A stretch of DNA of 64,000 nt from Primulina eburnea (lineage: Eukaryota; Streptophyta; Magnoliopsida; Lamiales; Gesneriaceae), in assembly GCF_022965805.1 (NCBI RefSeq), contig NC_133116.1, forward strand, positions 8,204,601 through 8,268,600, written 5' to 3'. Within the stretch, counting starts at the first letter, position 1. Each line of letters begins with the position of its first letter. The position numbers were made by a program, and so were the translations under genes. The notes beneath the pieces were generated by a model. That model was not told where the DNA came from and ran no database searches. It was given only the letters and a program-made list of their open reading frames with translations. Below, piece after piece: positions 34,856 to 47,473 of this stretch.

Positions 34856-36407
34856 CCGAAGTCTAATAAGAGTCCAAAGTTACCGACATCCTTTTGATAT
34901 ACACGTCAGGAAGGTCCTAGCCGGATTATGAACCTGACGGCTCTGATACTACTTAAATGTGACGCCCCGAAATCGAGACGTGCCATCGGAATTGTTTAAC
35001 AATTTAAATCGTATAACAACAAGCCACGTAGTACATCAAATACCAAAACCCAGTCTATTACATAAATCAATAATCGTCTTTACAATGCGATTGAAACGAA
35101 ATGCGGAAGCGTAAAATACGATAATCTAACTAAAAGATAGAATAATGAGACTGGTCTTGAATCGGATCACCATCCCCAAAAGTATTCTTATTCTTTATCT
35201 TCGATTTGTTCCTCGTTCTTATCTGGGATGGGAATGTAAAGGGTGAGTACTTGGGAAATACTCAGTAAATGGGGGCCGATCGGGCATAACGAATATCAAG
35301 GTGATAATTATATGAATACATTATCATAATTTCAATGGAATCATAATTTCAATAGTAAGCATGTTGAGTCGAATATAAACAAAGTACAAACATAGCATTG
35401 AAAATCATCTCATTTTCATCGTTTACTGATCAGTCCCCAATATATTACTCTTCTAAGAAGCGAGGCCCAAAGAACTGTTATTATATCCCACCGCACCAGG
35501 GCCTTAAACAAAACATATCAAATATCGAAATTTCCTTACTATTTGTAATTCGAATCATTACAGTGCATTTCAAATATTTCAAGCATGCTTTCAAATATTA
35601 TAACTAATATCCAACAACAAATTGTTCAAGAATGTTCATAACAAATAGCAACGAATATATCATGCCGATCGAATTTCAAGAAATATACATAACATATTTT
35701 CAAGCAAATGTGGACATACTTACAGCGAACAAGTATGTCGATATATATATCAAGTAGTACACTTATGAAATGCAAGTGTACATAAGAGTATAACAAAAAC
35801 CATTTTCTTGATGATAATCTTAAAAGATTTGAGGGAAAGACAACTAAAATTCGGACACGAAAGCTGCTAGACTGCGTCGAACCGAACAAGAATTCGGCTG
35901 CTACGGTACTTCAAAAATAGTTGCTAGGGAGCTCGAAAGTATGGCTATTTTTCTGTTGAAATTTTCAGAATGTTTGTGAAAGTTTTGTGCCTTCTTTTTG
36001 GTCATCATGGATGGTATTTACAGGCTCTGGAGGGGAGATGAAAAGGCTCTCATTCAAGGCCATTACATCCATGTTTATGGCCTTCTTGATGGTCTTAAAC
36101 ACCATTAACATGTTGTTATGGCTCTTCAAATTCCTCCTAGAATTCATGGCTTGAATGTGGTTTAAAGGCTTGGCTTGTGTGGTTAATTTCAGGTCACAAC
36201 ATGTGAAATATCTTGTATCCGGGTCATCTCTAGTATGAATTTAGGATAGCCAGAAAAGTGGAGCAGCATTACCCCGTGTTCATCTCTAAGCCCATACAAT
36301 AAGAGCCCGGGTAGTAGTAGCTCGGGTAATAAAAGCCCGGGTAAAAACAAGTCAGAATAAATGCCCTAGTGCCAAGATTTTTTACCCGGGTATTTCGATA
36401 CAAGTGT

Positions 36408-37545
36408 CAAGTTTTAGCTCACAGGTACGAGGCACCATGACTTGATCATCATTAGGAGGCCTTTTGATGCACGCAAGAGTGATGTGACTCAATCGAAGTA
36501 CGTAGAGGTTTTCAGACTTAACGGTGTCAGTAAGCAGGGTATGAGTAATAATCCATCATAAAGTAGCAGTTGAGCACTGAAAACAAAGTTCTCATTTACA
36601 TTCCTCCTATAAATACCACGTTTCTTTGATATTAACGCATTCAGACTCTTTTGTTAAGAAATACTCGTTCTCTCCACATAAAACACTTGACTGACTTGAG
36701 CGTTGGAGCGGTTATGCCTGAAAATCTTCCTGCACCCCACTAACGATCTATGTCATTTTATTTGTGCAGATATTTCAAAAGCTAAGGAGAACTCTCTTCT
36801 GAAAAATCACAGTCCGACCCGGTGAAATTGCCCACTCATCTCAAACCCAATTCACCCAGTCATCATCATTGGCGCCATATGTGGGAAATCAGATCTAAGA
36901 CGAATATATGGTTTCCACTAGAAAGTCAGCTCGGATAGACAATTCCAGAGGGAGTCATCCGACTCAGAGGTGGAATCCACCCCAACAAACTTTCGTAGTC
37001 AACCATGAGCAGTTGACTCAGTGGATAGCAACAACTGTCCAAAAAGTGATGACAGAGAAACTACTACCCAACAGCAGCCAGGCACCTCGTGAGGAAGAAT
37101 ACTGAGGAGAATCTCTTCCTCGTAACAAAACAAAGGGAGGGGGTGGAAATCTCCCATGGATGTTTCAAAACCTTTACCATGGCTAAAGAGCTGGAAATTT
37201 AAGACAGAAGGTGAAAAAATTGGAAGGACAAGCTGGATCTTGTCTAACTCCTCGAGCTCAACCAAGGGGATGTCCTTTCTCTGCCCACATAATCATTGAG
37301 CCCTTACCAGATCGTTTTGAATCAGCAAGCATGGGTAATTTGGATCACGAAGAACATTTCACCCGTTTTGAGAACATGGCCTACATTGTTACGGTGATGA
37401 AATCAAGTGTAAAACATTCTCAACCACGTTAGTGGATTCGGCCCAACGATGGTTTGCTAAGCTGTAACCACTGAGCACACAAAACTTTGAGGAATTTAGA
37501 AGCGTATTTTTACTTACTTTAGCAGCTAGGGGTGATCACGATGTG
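36408..37545 (+). pseudogene. RLG-5: decayed Tat-like Ty3 LTR, leader and gag start
   Basis: A probable LTR (about 36408-36866) with a TATA-like CCTATAAATACC near 36607 ends shortly before TTGGCGCCATATGTGGGAA, the primer-site context typical of Tat-group Ty3 elements. Gag starts at 36908 (MVSTRKSARI) and stops at 37105. Displaced fragments follow: PFSAHIIIEPLPDRFE, DHEEHFTRFENMA, and an out-of-frame DSAQRWFAKL. Homology ends near 37545. No pol or second LTR is present. Confidence 0.7.
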
Positions 37546-37690
37546 GTTTTAAGGCTTTTTTAAAAAAAATTCAAATTGGATTACTATATGCAGTCGGCTA
37601 ATATTTTAAAAAAATAATTACGGTTTTACATATATAATTAGTCTTACGGTTTTGAGCAATTTCAGGCGGTTGCGGTCGTTTAAGGATTTT
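37521..37690. repeat. possible hAT-type terminal fragment
   Basis: TAGGGGTGATCACGATGTGG at about 37528 looks like a hAT-superfamily end, followed by AT-rich sequence and GGCGGTTGCGGTCG near 37668. No matching second terminus or 8-bp duplication was found, so this is tentative. Confidence 0.25.
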
Positions 37691-37954
37691 TTTAAATGAA
37701 AAATATTAAAATATATATTCTAAGTTATTTGAAAACAACAACAATATAGTGTCTTCTAAAATAAAATATAGTCCAAATCATACAAAGATTAAACTAGATA
37801 AAATAATAATCAAGATTCAAAAATAAGTTAATAATTTAACAATACAATACACTCACAACAAAAATGACATTTACAATATTTTATTTTATTTTTTAAATTT
37901 TCAAACCTTAAATTAAATATGATGGTAAAAGAAATAAAATTTAGGAGACATATT

Positions 37955-38415
37955 ATAAATACCTTCACACTTTCTCTCTCTAAAAATCTCAAAATAAAAT
38001 ATTCATCAGTACGCGACGGCCCGACCTCGACGTCTCCAGACTCTCCACGCCATCCCAAACATCAATTCTAACAAATAAATAAACTCATTTCGTTCCCGAA
38101 ACTAATAATTTTCCTTTTTATTTTTTAATATATATTATATAACAACATATTTAATATTTAAACAATATAATATAATGTATGGTTAGTCCTTTAGAAATGA
38201 ATTTTGTTCCAAGATAATAACTTTTTTTTACCTGTGTAGATAGACATGCTCATTAATAAACTTTACTTTGCTGTATTCATTATGAAATTAAATTGTGGTA
38301 TTCAAACACGTATATTTTATATTTTGTTGTTTTGGATGAAGGCAATAGACCCCAATGTACTAAATTTTACGATAATTATTTTTTAAAAAAGTATGATAAT
38401 TTTATCCAATAAATA
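37955..38415. repeat. duplicated block upstream of HHO, copy 2
   Basis: Counterpart of 30305-30760, with the same order of shared segments. It is followed by a decayed GAGACGG repeat (38441-38619), which copy 1 also has at the matching place (30745-30852), so that repeat predates the duplication. Confidence 0.85.
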
Positions 38416-38615
38416 TAACATGAACTAATAACATATATGAGTAGACCTCTTGTGAAAATGTTTCTTGGATTTTTTTTCATGAGACGAGTCAACTCTATTA
38501 ATGTTAATGTTTTATAATAAAAAATAATATTTTTTTAAAAGTAAATATTTTTTATGGATGACCCAAATAAGATATCCGTCTGATTAAACTGACTCATGAA
38601 AAATGATCGTAAAAG

Positions 38616-38617
<2 letters not shown>

Positions 38618-38672
<55 letters not shown>
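38618..38672. repeat. (AT)n microsatellite
   Basis: About 27 uninterrupted AT dinucleotides. A shorter AT run at 39015-39039 marks the junction of the neighbouring 365-bp tandem duplication. Confidence 0.95.
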
Positions 38673-38681
<9 letters not shown>

Positions 38682-39384
38682 AACATAATCCATTTCAATT
38701 TCTAAAATCAAAACATATGCTTCTCTTTTCCAAAACATTCTTACAAAATATTTTCCAAAAAATCTCAAATTAAAACAAATTTTTAATTTTTTTAAGAAGA
38801 TGAAACGTGTAAGGATTATTTTGTCCGACAGATATTAATAAATAATGAGAATATCAGAATATGATGTAAAAAAGAGAATTTGTGTTTTGTCAGAATTAAA
38901 TGTTGTGCCAGATGTTACAACATCTCGGACAACATCTACATGCAGCGGAAAATTAACTTTTATAACACAAATTGACTTGAAACAAATAGATGGACACTAT
39001 TAAATATGCACAAGTATATATATTTATATATATATATATGTATATAAACATAATCCATTTCAATTTCTAAAATCAAAACATATGCTTCTCTTTTCCAAAA
39101 CATTCTTACAAAATATTTTCCAAAAAATCTCAAATTAAAACAAATTTTTAATTTTTTTAAGAAGATGAAACGTGTAAGGATTATTTTGTCCGACATATAT
39201 TAATAAATAATGAGAATATCAGAATATGATGTAAAAAAGAGAATTTGTGTTTTGTCAGAATTAAATGTTGTGCCAGATGTTACAACATCTCGGACAACAT
39301 CTACATGCAGCGGAAAATTAACTTTTATAACAAAAATTGACTTGAAACAAATAGATGGACACTATTAAATATGCACAAGTATAA
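38673..39384. repeat. 365-bp tandem duplication across the RLC-3 left boundary
   Basis: The unit starting ATGTATATAAACATAATCC at 38673 recurs at 39038. Each copy contains 135 bp of host flank, then the first LTR bases of RLC-3 (from 38808 and 39173). The left copy breaks off at GCACAAGTATA about 210 bp into the LTR. Only the right copy continues into the full LTR. Confidence 0.92.
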
Positions 39385-40270
39385 ATACTTAAGTATAAAT
39401 ACTTGTGCGGTGCCTTATGGCAAAAATTAATCACTAGAAAAATCAATTGTTTACAAAAAATCTAACACTAGTGATTATGACAAAAATCAATTTCCTCAAC
39501 AAGTTGAGGAAATAAAGCTTTCTAAAACAAACAACAATATTAAAACATGAATAAGAAAGCAAAAACGAGATCCCTAAAAACACGAGCAGCTAAACACGAT
39601 CTTCAGCCAACATCGTTACGGATGTTGTCTGTAGATGTTGGCAACATTCAGGGCAACACGTAAACCAGCACAGCAACGTCTCTTGAATAAAGTTTTCTCT
39701 GAAATTCTGAACGTGCACATGTGAGTGAATATTTGACCGAGAGAAAAGACCACCACAAAGAACTCCCACGAAAATCTTCTCACGTGAAAACTCTTCACGA
39801 AAATTTTCCACGAAAAACTCCTCCACTAAAACTCTATGAATTTCTCTTAGTCTCTCTCTCTACAATCTTCTCTCTATTCACCCACTGTCACATCACGTTG
39901 ATCACCTCTTCTATATAGCTTTCATCTCTCCTAAAATTTATCTTCCATAAAGAAATCTATAAGATATGGTAAACAAGACAAATCAATAATACCATATCAT
40001 GTAAATCATTATCATAAATATTATATCTTGAAGATATTTATCACAAAGATAATATCTAGAAATGTAAAACCCAATATTGCACATAATATTATCAATAGGA
40101 AAATAAATTCAAGGAAGATATTATATCACAGTAAAATCTTAACTATCTAGAAAGGCAAAACCATAATTAAATATTATACTCAATCAAATCCACAAGGAAA
40201 TATAATATTAAGGAAATCATTTAAGATAAGAAATTGTATCAATTAAATAAGGAAAATATAGTTCCCTTCA
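39173..40270 (-). repeat. RLC-3 3' LTR
   Basis: Plus-strand limits TGTAAGGATTATTTTG and TTCCCTTCA. It matches 49725-50808. It contains two copies of the bipartite palindrome (about 39264-39302 and 39621-39660). Confidence 0.92.
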
Positions 40271-41500
40271 ATCTCCCCCTTTTTGCCTTTCTAGACAAAA
40301 TCAAATCAAACTCAATTTCTCAGTTAATCTCCAGTTAACTCCCCCTTAATATGAGATTTTTTTCTCCCCCTGAATAAAATCAGGTTAGTACGGATGTTGT
40401 TCGTGGTGTTGGCTACACCTGAGACAACACCTGCAAAAATCATTAACAGTTCATTAAAACAGAAACACATCAGGGAAAGCAGAATAAAAAGAAATCAAGC
40501 AAGGGAATCAGATAGATGTTATCATTTGATCATTTCAATTGACAGTCCCTTGAGTTTGAGTCGCATCTTCTCCCCCTTTTTGTCTAGAATGGACATCTAC
40601 CTCTATAGCCAGATGATAGTCACAAACTAAGTTCTTAGAGAAGACAAGATCAGCTTTAACGAGTAATCACTATCCAAAATTACTGAATAATTGCGTCAAG
40701 AATCATTTAAAAAAAATTCCAGAATCGAAACCCACATCGATTTAACACCACTAAAACATCAGAAACCACACATATTCAATTTTTAGTAAAATCTGGATTT
40801 TCATCGAATTTTCTCTGTTGAAGTACTCATGTCCTCGTGACACAACAATATTCACAATGTTATGTTTATGCATTACCTATTTATGCCTAATAACAGAATG
40901 TAACAGAAATAGAAACATGAAAAAAAATGAGATATGTTCACAGATGAAGTGTTGTCACAAATGTTGGTAACATCTCCTGACAACACACACAATTCCAGAA
41001 AACAAATTTGATTATCTTCACACTCAGCGACTTAATAACATTTTTAACCTAGAAGTGGTAGCTCCCACACTAGAAGAACAGTCTTCATTGGACTCCTCTA
41101 GGTAGCTTTTTCCATTTTCTTCTATTTCTGTGTTAATTTTAGAAGGGGTAGCTCCCACACTAAAAGCACAGCCTTCATTGGGCTCTTTTAGGTAGCTTTT
41201 TCCATCTTTCCTTCTAATCACAAACCCGTCACTTTACTTTTCAATTTTTCTTAGGTGATTTGTCACATTGGTTAGAGTCAAGTGACCAATCTTCAAGTTC
41301 TTTTTGACAAAGTTCACATGTATAGGTGTGAAGATTTAAAAGTTAACAAGGAATTGTAAGTGCATTAGAAAATTATGCTACATAGTTTCAACACAACATA
41401 TCACAGTATGAATGCAATGTAGTATGTCTAAGTCCTAAAAATGCACATGCATGGTTAGGTGTTGTCCGAGATGTTGTAACATCTGGGACAACATCTATGA
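40271..41500 (-). other. RLC-3 3' non-coding region with repeated purine tracts
   Basis: Complement of GGGGGAG-type tracts at about 40272-40285, 40338-40347, 40362-40371 and 40568-40580. Multiple polypurine tracts upstream of the 3' LTR are a described Sirevirus feature. The region also holds three copies of the bipartite palindrome (40393-40432, 40949-40986, 41457-41496) and a two-unit tandem repeat (41042-41210). No gene is supported. Confidence 0.7.
41042..41210. repeat. two tandem units of about 95 bp in RLC-3
   Basis: Two imperfect copies containing GGTAGCTCCCACACTA, CTTCATTGG and TAGGTAGCTTTTTCCAT. They lie in the 3' non-coding part, where a minus-strand frame reads through them without recognisable meaning. 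Confidence 0.8.
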
Positions 41501-41504
41501 ATGA

Positions 41505-42919
41505 TCAAACAGGACACATGCTGAGAGATTTCCTAAGGTTGGAGAATATCTCAAAGTCTAATGCTTTTGTGAATATGTCAGTCAATTGGTTATTTGTATC
41601 AACAAATTCCATCCGAATCAATAATTTTTCTACTAAATTTCGAATAAAGTGATGTCTAATGTCAATGTGTTTAGGTCTAGTGTGTTGCACTGGATTTTAT
41701 TTTTGAAAGATTGATTGCACTAGAATTATCACAGTACACAACTAAGGTTTCACTCTTAAGCAAATATTCTACCATTTGGTTCATCCACAAAATTTAAGTG
41801 CAACCACTTCTTGCTATTACATATTCGGATTCAGCAGTTGAAAGAGACACAAAAAGATGTCATCATGCATTTGTTTTATTTTTAAACCAAGAAAGAAACT
41901 TAATTAACCAACCATGCTCATTTCAAATGTAGATGGCATGCACTTATCAGCATGCTTTTGAGATGAGGAACCAAAGATTATATCAACAACACAGACTTGA
42001 AAAATAAGAATCTCACCTTTGGACTTTTTGAATAAAAAGAGTTTTGTCTACCTCACCTCGTTTGAAGCCAATTTCCATTAGATATTACTCAATATGTCAT
42101 ACCAAACATGTGGTGCTTGCTCTGAGTATATGGAGCTCATGCAAATAAGTACAGCCATCTTTCGGTAATCCACTTTTTATTTCTTTCGAGTTTGGACACC
42201 TTCATGCATACTTCCAATTATTTGAAATGATGGATGGTTTTTCTGAATTTTACTTGGAATATTATGTCCATCATCTACTGCGTCATCATTGTTATTCGTT
42301 TCGTCCTCAGCTTCATTGACTGCGTCAAGTGTTGTGCTAGGTGTTGCAACATCTGGAGCAACATCTGGAGCAACATCTGCATTTTTCAGTATGATTGGAA
42401 TTTCCAGTAGGTCTTCCACATTATTTGCAGCTGTTTTCTTTTTCAAATCTGCACAGTCATCAAAACCAACATTAATGGATTCCATAATAGTCCTAGTTCG
42501 TAAATTAAACATGCGGTAAGCTCGACTATTAGTGGCATATCCTAAAAACACACACTTATCACTCTTTGAGTCAAATTTTGCAAGTTGATTCCTGTCATTC
42601 AAAAAATAGCACACACAACCAAAAACATGAAAATATTTAAGGTTAGGCTTATTTCCCATAATTATCTCATACGATGTCATAGTCGAACCACTTCTCAAAT
42701 ACACCCTATTTGAAATGTGGCAAGCGGTGTTAAGGGCTTCTGCCCAAAAATGCTTTGAAATACACTTTGAATTCAACATCACTCTTGCCATCTCTTGAAG
42801 TGTTCTATTCTTACGTTCGGCTATCCTATTTTGTTGTGGTGTCTTTAAAGCATAAAATTCATGTGAAATACCTTTTTTGTCACAAAAAGATGAGAATGAG
42901 GAGTTTTCAAATTCCTTAC
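41505..42919 (-). pseudogene. RLC-3 pol, 3' part (integrase C-terminus, RT and RNase H remnants)
   Basis: Resumes after the RLC-4 insertion with SKEFEN and KTPQQNRIAERKNR, then an open frame 42791-42177 with FWAEALNTACHISNR, the VFLGYA and YRMFNLRT motifs and an acidic linker. RT is mostly deleted: only pieces such as EIGFKRGEVDKTLF (about 42040) and SFEMS-like sequence remain out of frame. RNase H ends in [19 protein letters not shown] and stops at 41505. The main RT catalytic region is missing, so this copy could not have been autonomous even before RLC-4 landed. Confidence 0.85.
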
Positions 42920-43425
42920 TGTTGTAATTCTTCTGTTCTTGAATCCCAAACCTTAATCTGTTTCTGTTATTGGCTTCTCGAATGAATGCAAATCGAATTA
43001 AGAACTATATGCTTCGAATTAGCAGAGATAAGAAACGAAAAACAATACGCAAGATTTACGTGGTTCGATCGTAAAGATCTACATCCACGGGAGGTGATTC
43101 CACTATATCAATCAATCAGTATACAAGATGAATAACATGAATACAATATCACCATTCACTCCACAGTCTTTCTCTCTTATGATTTACAAAGAAAAACTCT
43201 CGTGCCTTATAGTGAATGTGATATCCCTTCTATGTTTTCTGTGAGAATGAAACTATCCTCTCCCTTGCTTGAGTCCATCCCTTTTATATCTCCTTCTTCC
43301 AGAGAGTATTCTGGTGAGAGCCAAGAACAAGCCTTCAACGTCTTTCCTCATCCAACTACTGGTAGTTGTTTATAACCGATTTCTCAACCGTTTTTAGGAA
43401 TGACTTGATTGCTGATATATTTACA
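42920..43425 (-). repeat. RLC-4 3' LTR
   Basis: 506 bp, plus-strand limits TGTTGTAATTC and GATATATTTACA. Followed by the complement of the polypurine tract (ATTCTCCACCTTATC). Confidence 0.95.
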
Positions 43426-43486
43426 ATTCTCCACCTTATCTGCAACTAAGTGATTTAGTGAACACACCTCCACCTGCCTTAATGCC

Positions 43487-46400
43487 TTAAGACAGTCTGC
43501 ATCTGGTTATATTAACCAAATCTTTGCATTTTTCAAATTTATCTGCCCCTATAACCTTGGTGCACATATCAGCCGGATTGTCATTTGTGCTAATCTTGAG
43601 AACTTGAACATCTCCAGCCTCGATCACATTTCGCACAAAATGTAGCCTTACATCTATATGCTTTGTTCTCTCATGGAAGACTTGATGCTTTGCAAGGTGT
43701 ATGGCACTTTGGTTGTCACAGAATACTGTCACAGTCTTTTGTTTGTATCCAAGTTCTTCCATGAAACCTTTCATCCACTTTGCTTCTTTAAATGCTTCGG
43801 TCACTGCCACATATTCAGCTTCTGTAGTTGATAGAGCTACTATTGTCTGTAGATTAGCTTTCCAACTTACTGCTGTGCCATTTATGGTGAATATGTAGCC
43901 AGTTAAAGATTTCCGAGTATCAATGCTCCCAGCATAATCTGAGTCCACATACCCTTCTATTAGTTTTCTTTCTCTCTTGAGTTTTTGAAGATTAAGCCAG
44001 TGTCTGTTGTTCCTCTAAGATACCTCAAGATCCACTTGACTGATTTCCAGTGTTCTTTGCCAGGATTTGCCATAAATCTACTCACCAAACTTACTGCATA
44101 CGCAAGGTCAGGCCGAGTACAAACCATTAGGTACATCAAGCTGCCTACTGCACTGGCATATGGGACTCTTTCCATGTATTTTCTATCCTCTTCTGAGTTT
44201 GGTGCTTGGAGTATTGATAGCTTAAAGTGTTGTGCCATTGGACATGTCACTGGTTTGGCATTTAGCATGTCAAACCTATTTAGCACCTTTAACACATATC
44301 CTTGTTGCATTAAGACCAGCTTCTTCGACGGTCTATCTCTTTTGATTTCCATGCCAAGTACTCTTTTGGCTTGTCCAAGATTTTTCATCTCAAATTCGCT
44401 GCTTAGATCAGCCTTTAGAGCTAGGATTTCCTCCATGTCAGAGCAGGCAATTATCATGTCGTCCACATAGAGCAGTAGGAACATTGTACTTCCAGATTTT
44501 AGTACCTTGTGGTATACACACCAATCATGGTTGTTTCTGGAGAAGTTGTGGCTTATCATAAATTCATCGAATCGTTTATACCACTGCCTTGGTGCTTGCT
44601 TAAGGCCATAGAGTGATTTCTTTAACAGGCATACAAGTTGAGGTTCACTTTCAACTTCAAACATAGGTGGTTGTTTCATGAATATCTGTTCCTCAATTTC
44701 ACCGTGTAGGAAGGCTGTAGTCACATCTAATTGTTCAAGCTCCATGTCTTCCTTTGCTGCTAAAGACAGAATCGTCCTGATAGATCTGTGTTTAACCACA
44801 GGAGAAAAAACTTCTTGAAAATCTATTCCTTCTACCTGGGAGAAGCCCTTGGCAACCAGTCTAGCCTTATACCTTGGTTTTTCAACTCCAGGTATACCCT
44901 CCTTTCTTTTGAATATCCATTTGCATCCAACTATCCTCTGGTTGTCAGGTTTTGCAACCAATTCCCAGGTATGGTTCTTGTTCAAGGAGTCCATCTCCTG
45001 CTTCATAGATTGGTACCACTTTTCTTTTTCATCCGAACTCATGGCTTCTTTTAAGTTTACTGGATCATCATCACCTATCTGTGATGCAACAGAGAATGCA
45101 TAGGAGACAAGGTCTGCATGTCCTAACCTCTTAGGTGGTTTAATGATCCTCCTTTTTCTGTCTCTTGCCAACTGATAGTGGTCCAAGTTATCTGTGTCAC
45201 TTAAAGATCCTTCGAGTTCAGTGTCAATTGATGTGTCCTTTAATGAAGTCAGTTGAGTATTATCAGGTAGCTCCACCTCAAACTTTGTATCATTTGGGTA
45301 GTCTTGCCTTAATAAGGACACCTCAGATTGAGTTGCATCTTTGTAAGGGAAATTGTCTTCTTTGAAGGTAACATCACGGCTGATTATGGTCCTTTGGTTT
45401 CCTGGTTGTAAAGACCAAAGCTTGTAGCCTTTGACACCTTCAGGATATCCTAGAAATATGCATTTGATTGCCCTTGATTCTAGCTTCCCTTCCTTTACAT
45501 GTGCATATGTAGCACATCCAAACACTCTTAGCTCATTCAAAATTGGTGGCTCATGAGACCATTTTTCCATGGGTGTTAAAAATCCTAATGGAACCGAGGG
45601 TGACTTATTGATCAGATAGCACACCGTGGTTGCTGCTTCAGCCCAGAAGCTCTTTGGAACTCCTGAGTGTGCCAATATACATCTTACCCTCTCAAGGATG
45701 GTTCTATTCATTCTCTCTGCCAGCCCATTTTGTTGAGGGGTGTAGGGGACAGTGAAATGCCTTGATATCCCTTTGTGCTTGCAAAAGTCATTGAATTCTT
45801 TTGAGCAGAACTCTAACCCGTTATCTGTTCTGAGTTTCTTCAGCCTTTTATTTGTCTGGTTTTCAACCAGGGCCAACCACTGTTTAAATTTTTCCAGTGC
45901 TTCATTTTTATTTTTCAGGATATAAAGCCATAGTCGACGTGAGTAATCATCAATTATGGACATGAAGTATCTTCCCCCTCCATTTGACAGGACCCTTGAT
46001 GGTCCCCAGAGATCGGAATGTACATAATCCAAAGGAGCAGAGGATACATGTGTTCCTTTGTTGAAGCTCACTCTAGTAGATTTCCCTTTTATACAATCCT
46101 CACAAAACTCAAGCTTGTTTAGTGATCTATTACCAAGGAGTCCCTGTTTCTGGAGTTCTTGTAATCCTTTATCACTTATATGGGCTAATCGTCTGTGCCA
46201 CACCATTGGGTTGTCTTGTCTTTGTTCAGCAGGGCTAGCTGTTCCAATGTGTGTCTGTCCATGAAGGATGTATAGACCATTCGATCTAACACCCTTCATG
46301 ACTGTAAGAGAGCCTTTGTATACAGTCATTTTTCCATCTTGTGCCTTGAAAGTATATCCAAGCTGATCAAGGCTTCCTAGTGAGATCAAATTTCTCTTCA

Positions 46401-47430
46401 ACTCGGGAACATATCTTACTCCTTTTAGTGTAAGTTCAGTTTCATCGTGCATGACAAGACTTATTGTACCAATGCCCTGAACTTGACACGCCTTATTGTT
46501 TCCAAGTATTACTTGACCACCATTTATTTCTTCAAGTGTCTCAAACCAATTTCTGTTTGGTGACATATGGAAAGAACACCCACTGTCTAGGATCCACTCT
46601 TGACCTGTTTGGCTATTACCTACGCACAGAACTTCTGCGCTTTCATAGCCATCTTGAGCAATTGATGCTTCTCCATGTTCATTTCTCTTGTCATCCACTT
46701 TAAATCGGTCTGGGCAGTCTTTCTTGAAATGTCCTTGTTTGTGACAGATGAAGCATTTTAGTTTCTTGTACTTGGGATTGAATTTGGACTTTCTTTTGCT
46801 GTTATTTACCTTCCTTACGAATTTTCCTTTTGTGTAAAGGCTGTCTCCGATATCTTTGAATTCTTTCTCTGCTAGTTTTTGTGATTCTTTTGCCTTCAGG
46901 ACTTTGAGTATTTCTTCAAATACTATGTCCTCTTTTGCATATTTCATTGTATCCACTAACACAGCATAAGAACTTGGAAGAGCATTTAACAGAACGATAG
47001 ACTTATCTTCTTCCTTTATTTCGATTCCAATATTTTCCAGATCAAGTATTAGCTTATTATATTCATCAAGATTTTCACCAATTGATTTCGAATCATTCAT
47101 CTTGAATGCGAAAAACTTACCTTTAAGGTATATCCTATCTTGCAACGATTTTGTCATGTATAGAGATTCAAGTTTTGCCCAGATTCCAGCGGCTGTCTTT
47201 TCCGAGGAAACTTCCCGTAGCACTTTGTCACTCAGATGGAGTGTAAGGGTACTGAAAGCTGTTTCCATGATATCCAGCTTTTGTTCAGCGGTGAGATTTT
47301 CTGGTAGACCCTTCTCACCGCCAAGTGCCTTTGCGACTTTCTGTTGAACAAGTACAGCGTGCATTCTTCTTCTCCACAGGGAGAAATCGCCTGTGCCATC
47401 GAACCGATCAACATCAATCTTGGAGCTCAT
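43487..47430 (-). pseudogene. RLC-4 gag-pol, open except for one frameshift before RNase H
   Basis: ATG at 47430, 44 nt inside the 5' LTR. The first open frame runs 1156 codons (to 43960). It has UBN2-type gag to about residue 210, a CCHC knuckle CFICHKQGHFKKDC near 227 and protease WILDSGCSFHM near 280. Integrase follows with an HHCC region near 415-460 and HSDLWGP, RTDNGLEFC and PQQNGLAERMNR for D,D,E. RT has ARLVAKGFSQ and LLYVDDMIIA near 985. A 1-bp indel in the A-rich stretch near 43950-43958 shifts the rest, so RNase H (SDYAGSIDTRKSLTGY, LSTTEAEYVA, FHERTKHIDV) continues in another frame to 43487. Apart from this lesion the element appears complete. If the indel is an assembly error, it is a potentially active copy. 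Confidence 0.92.
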
Positions 47431-47473
47431 ATGAGCGATCCTTGACAGCCAAGAACCTGGCTCTGATACCAGT

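Larger units (their letters stand above)
34098..36403 (-). mobile_element. RLG-4: decayed, internally deleted Ty3-type element
   Basis: A direct repeat marks the LTR end: TGTCACGCCCCGAAATCGAG at 34098 and TGTGACGCCCCGAAATCGAG at 34958, similar for about 250 bp. Next to the second copy, 34939-34952 reads GGCTCTGATACTAC, the complement of a tRNA-iMet-type primer site, so the element reads on the minus strand with its 5' LTR from 34958 rightwards. The right limit near 36403 is a guess from a TG...CA pattern. The internal part is only about 600 bp and includes a small coiled-coil-like frame and three imperfect GC-rich hairpins. Confidence 0.65.

Noticed and set aside
30235..38058. Minus-strand frame with GPSRTDEY and ILRFLER conserved in both HHO-locus copies, possibly an exon with a GT donor
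   Set aside because: It has no ATG, no recognisable continuation and lies in a duplicated block, so conservation is expected from recent common origin.
42289..42519. Plus-strand frame rich in SGATSGATS
   Set aside because: It is the antisense shadow of the palindrome-rich acidic linker in RLC-3 pol.
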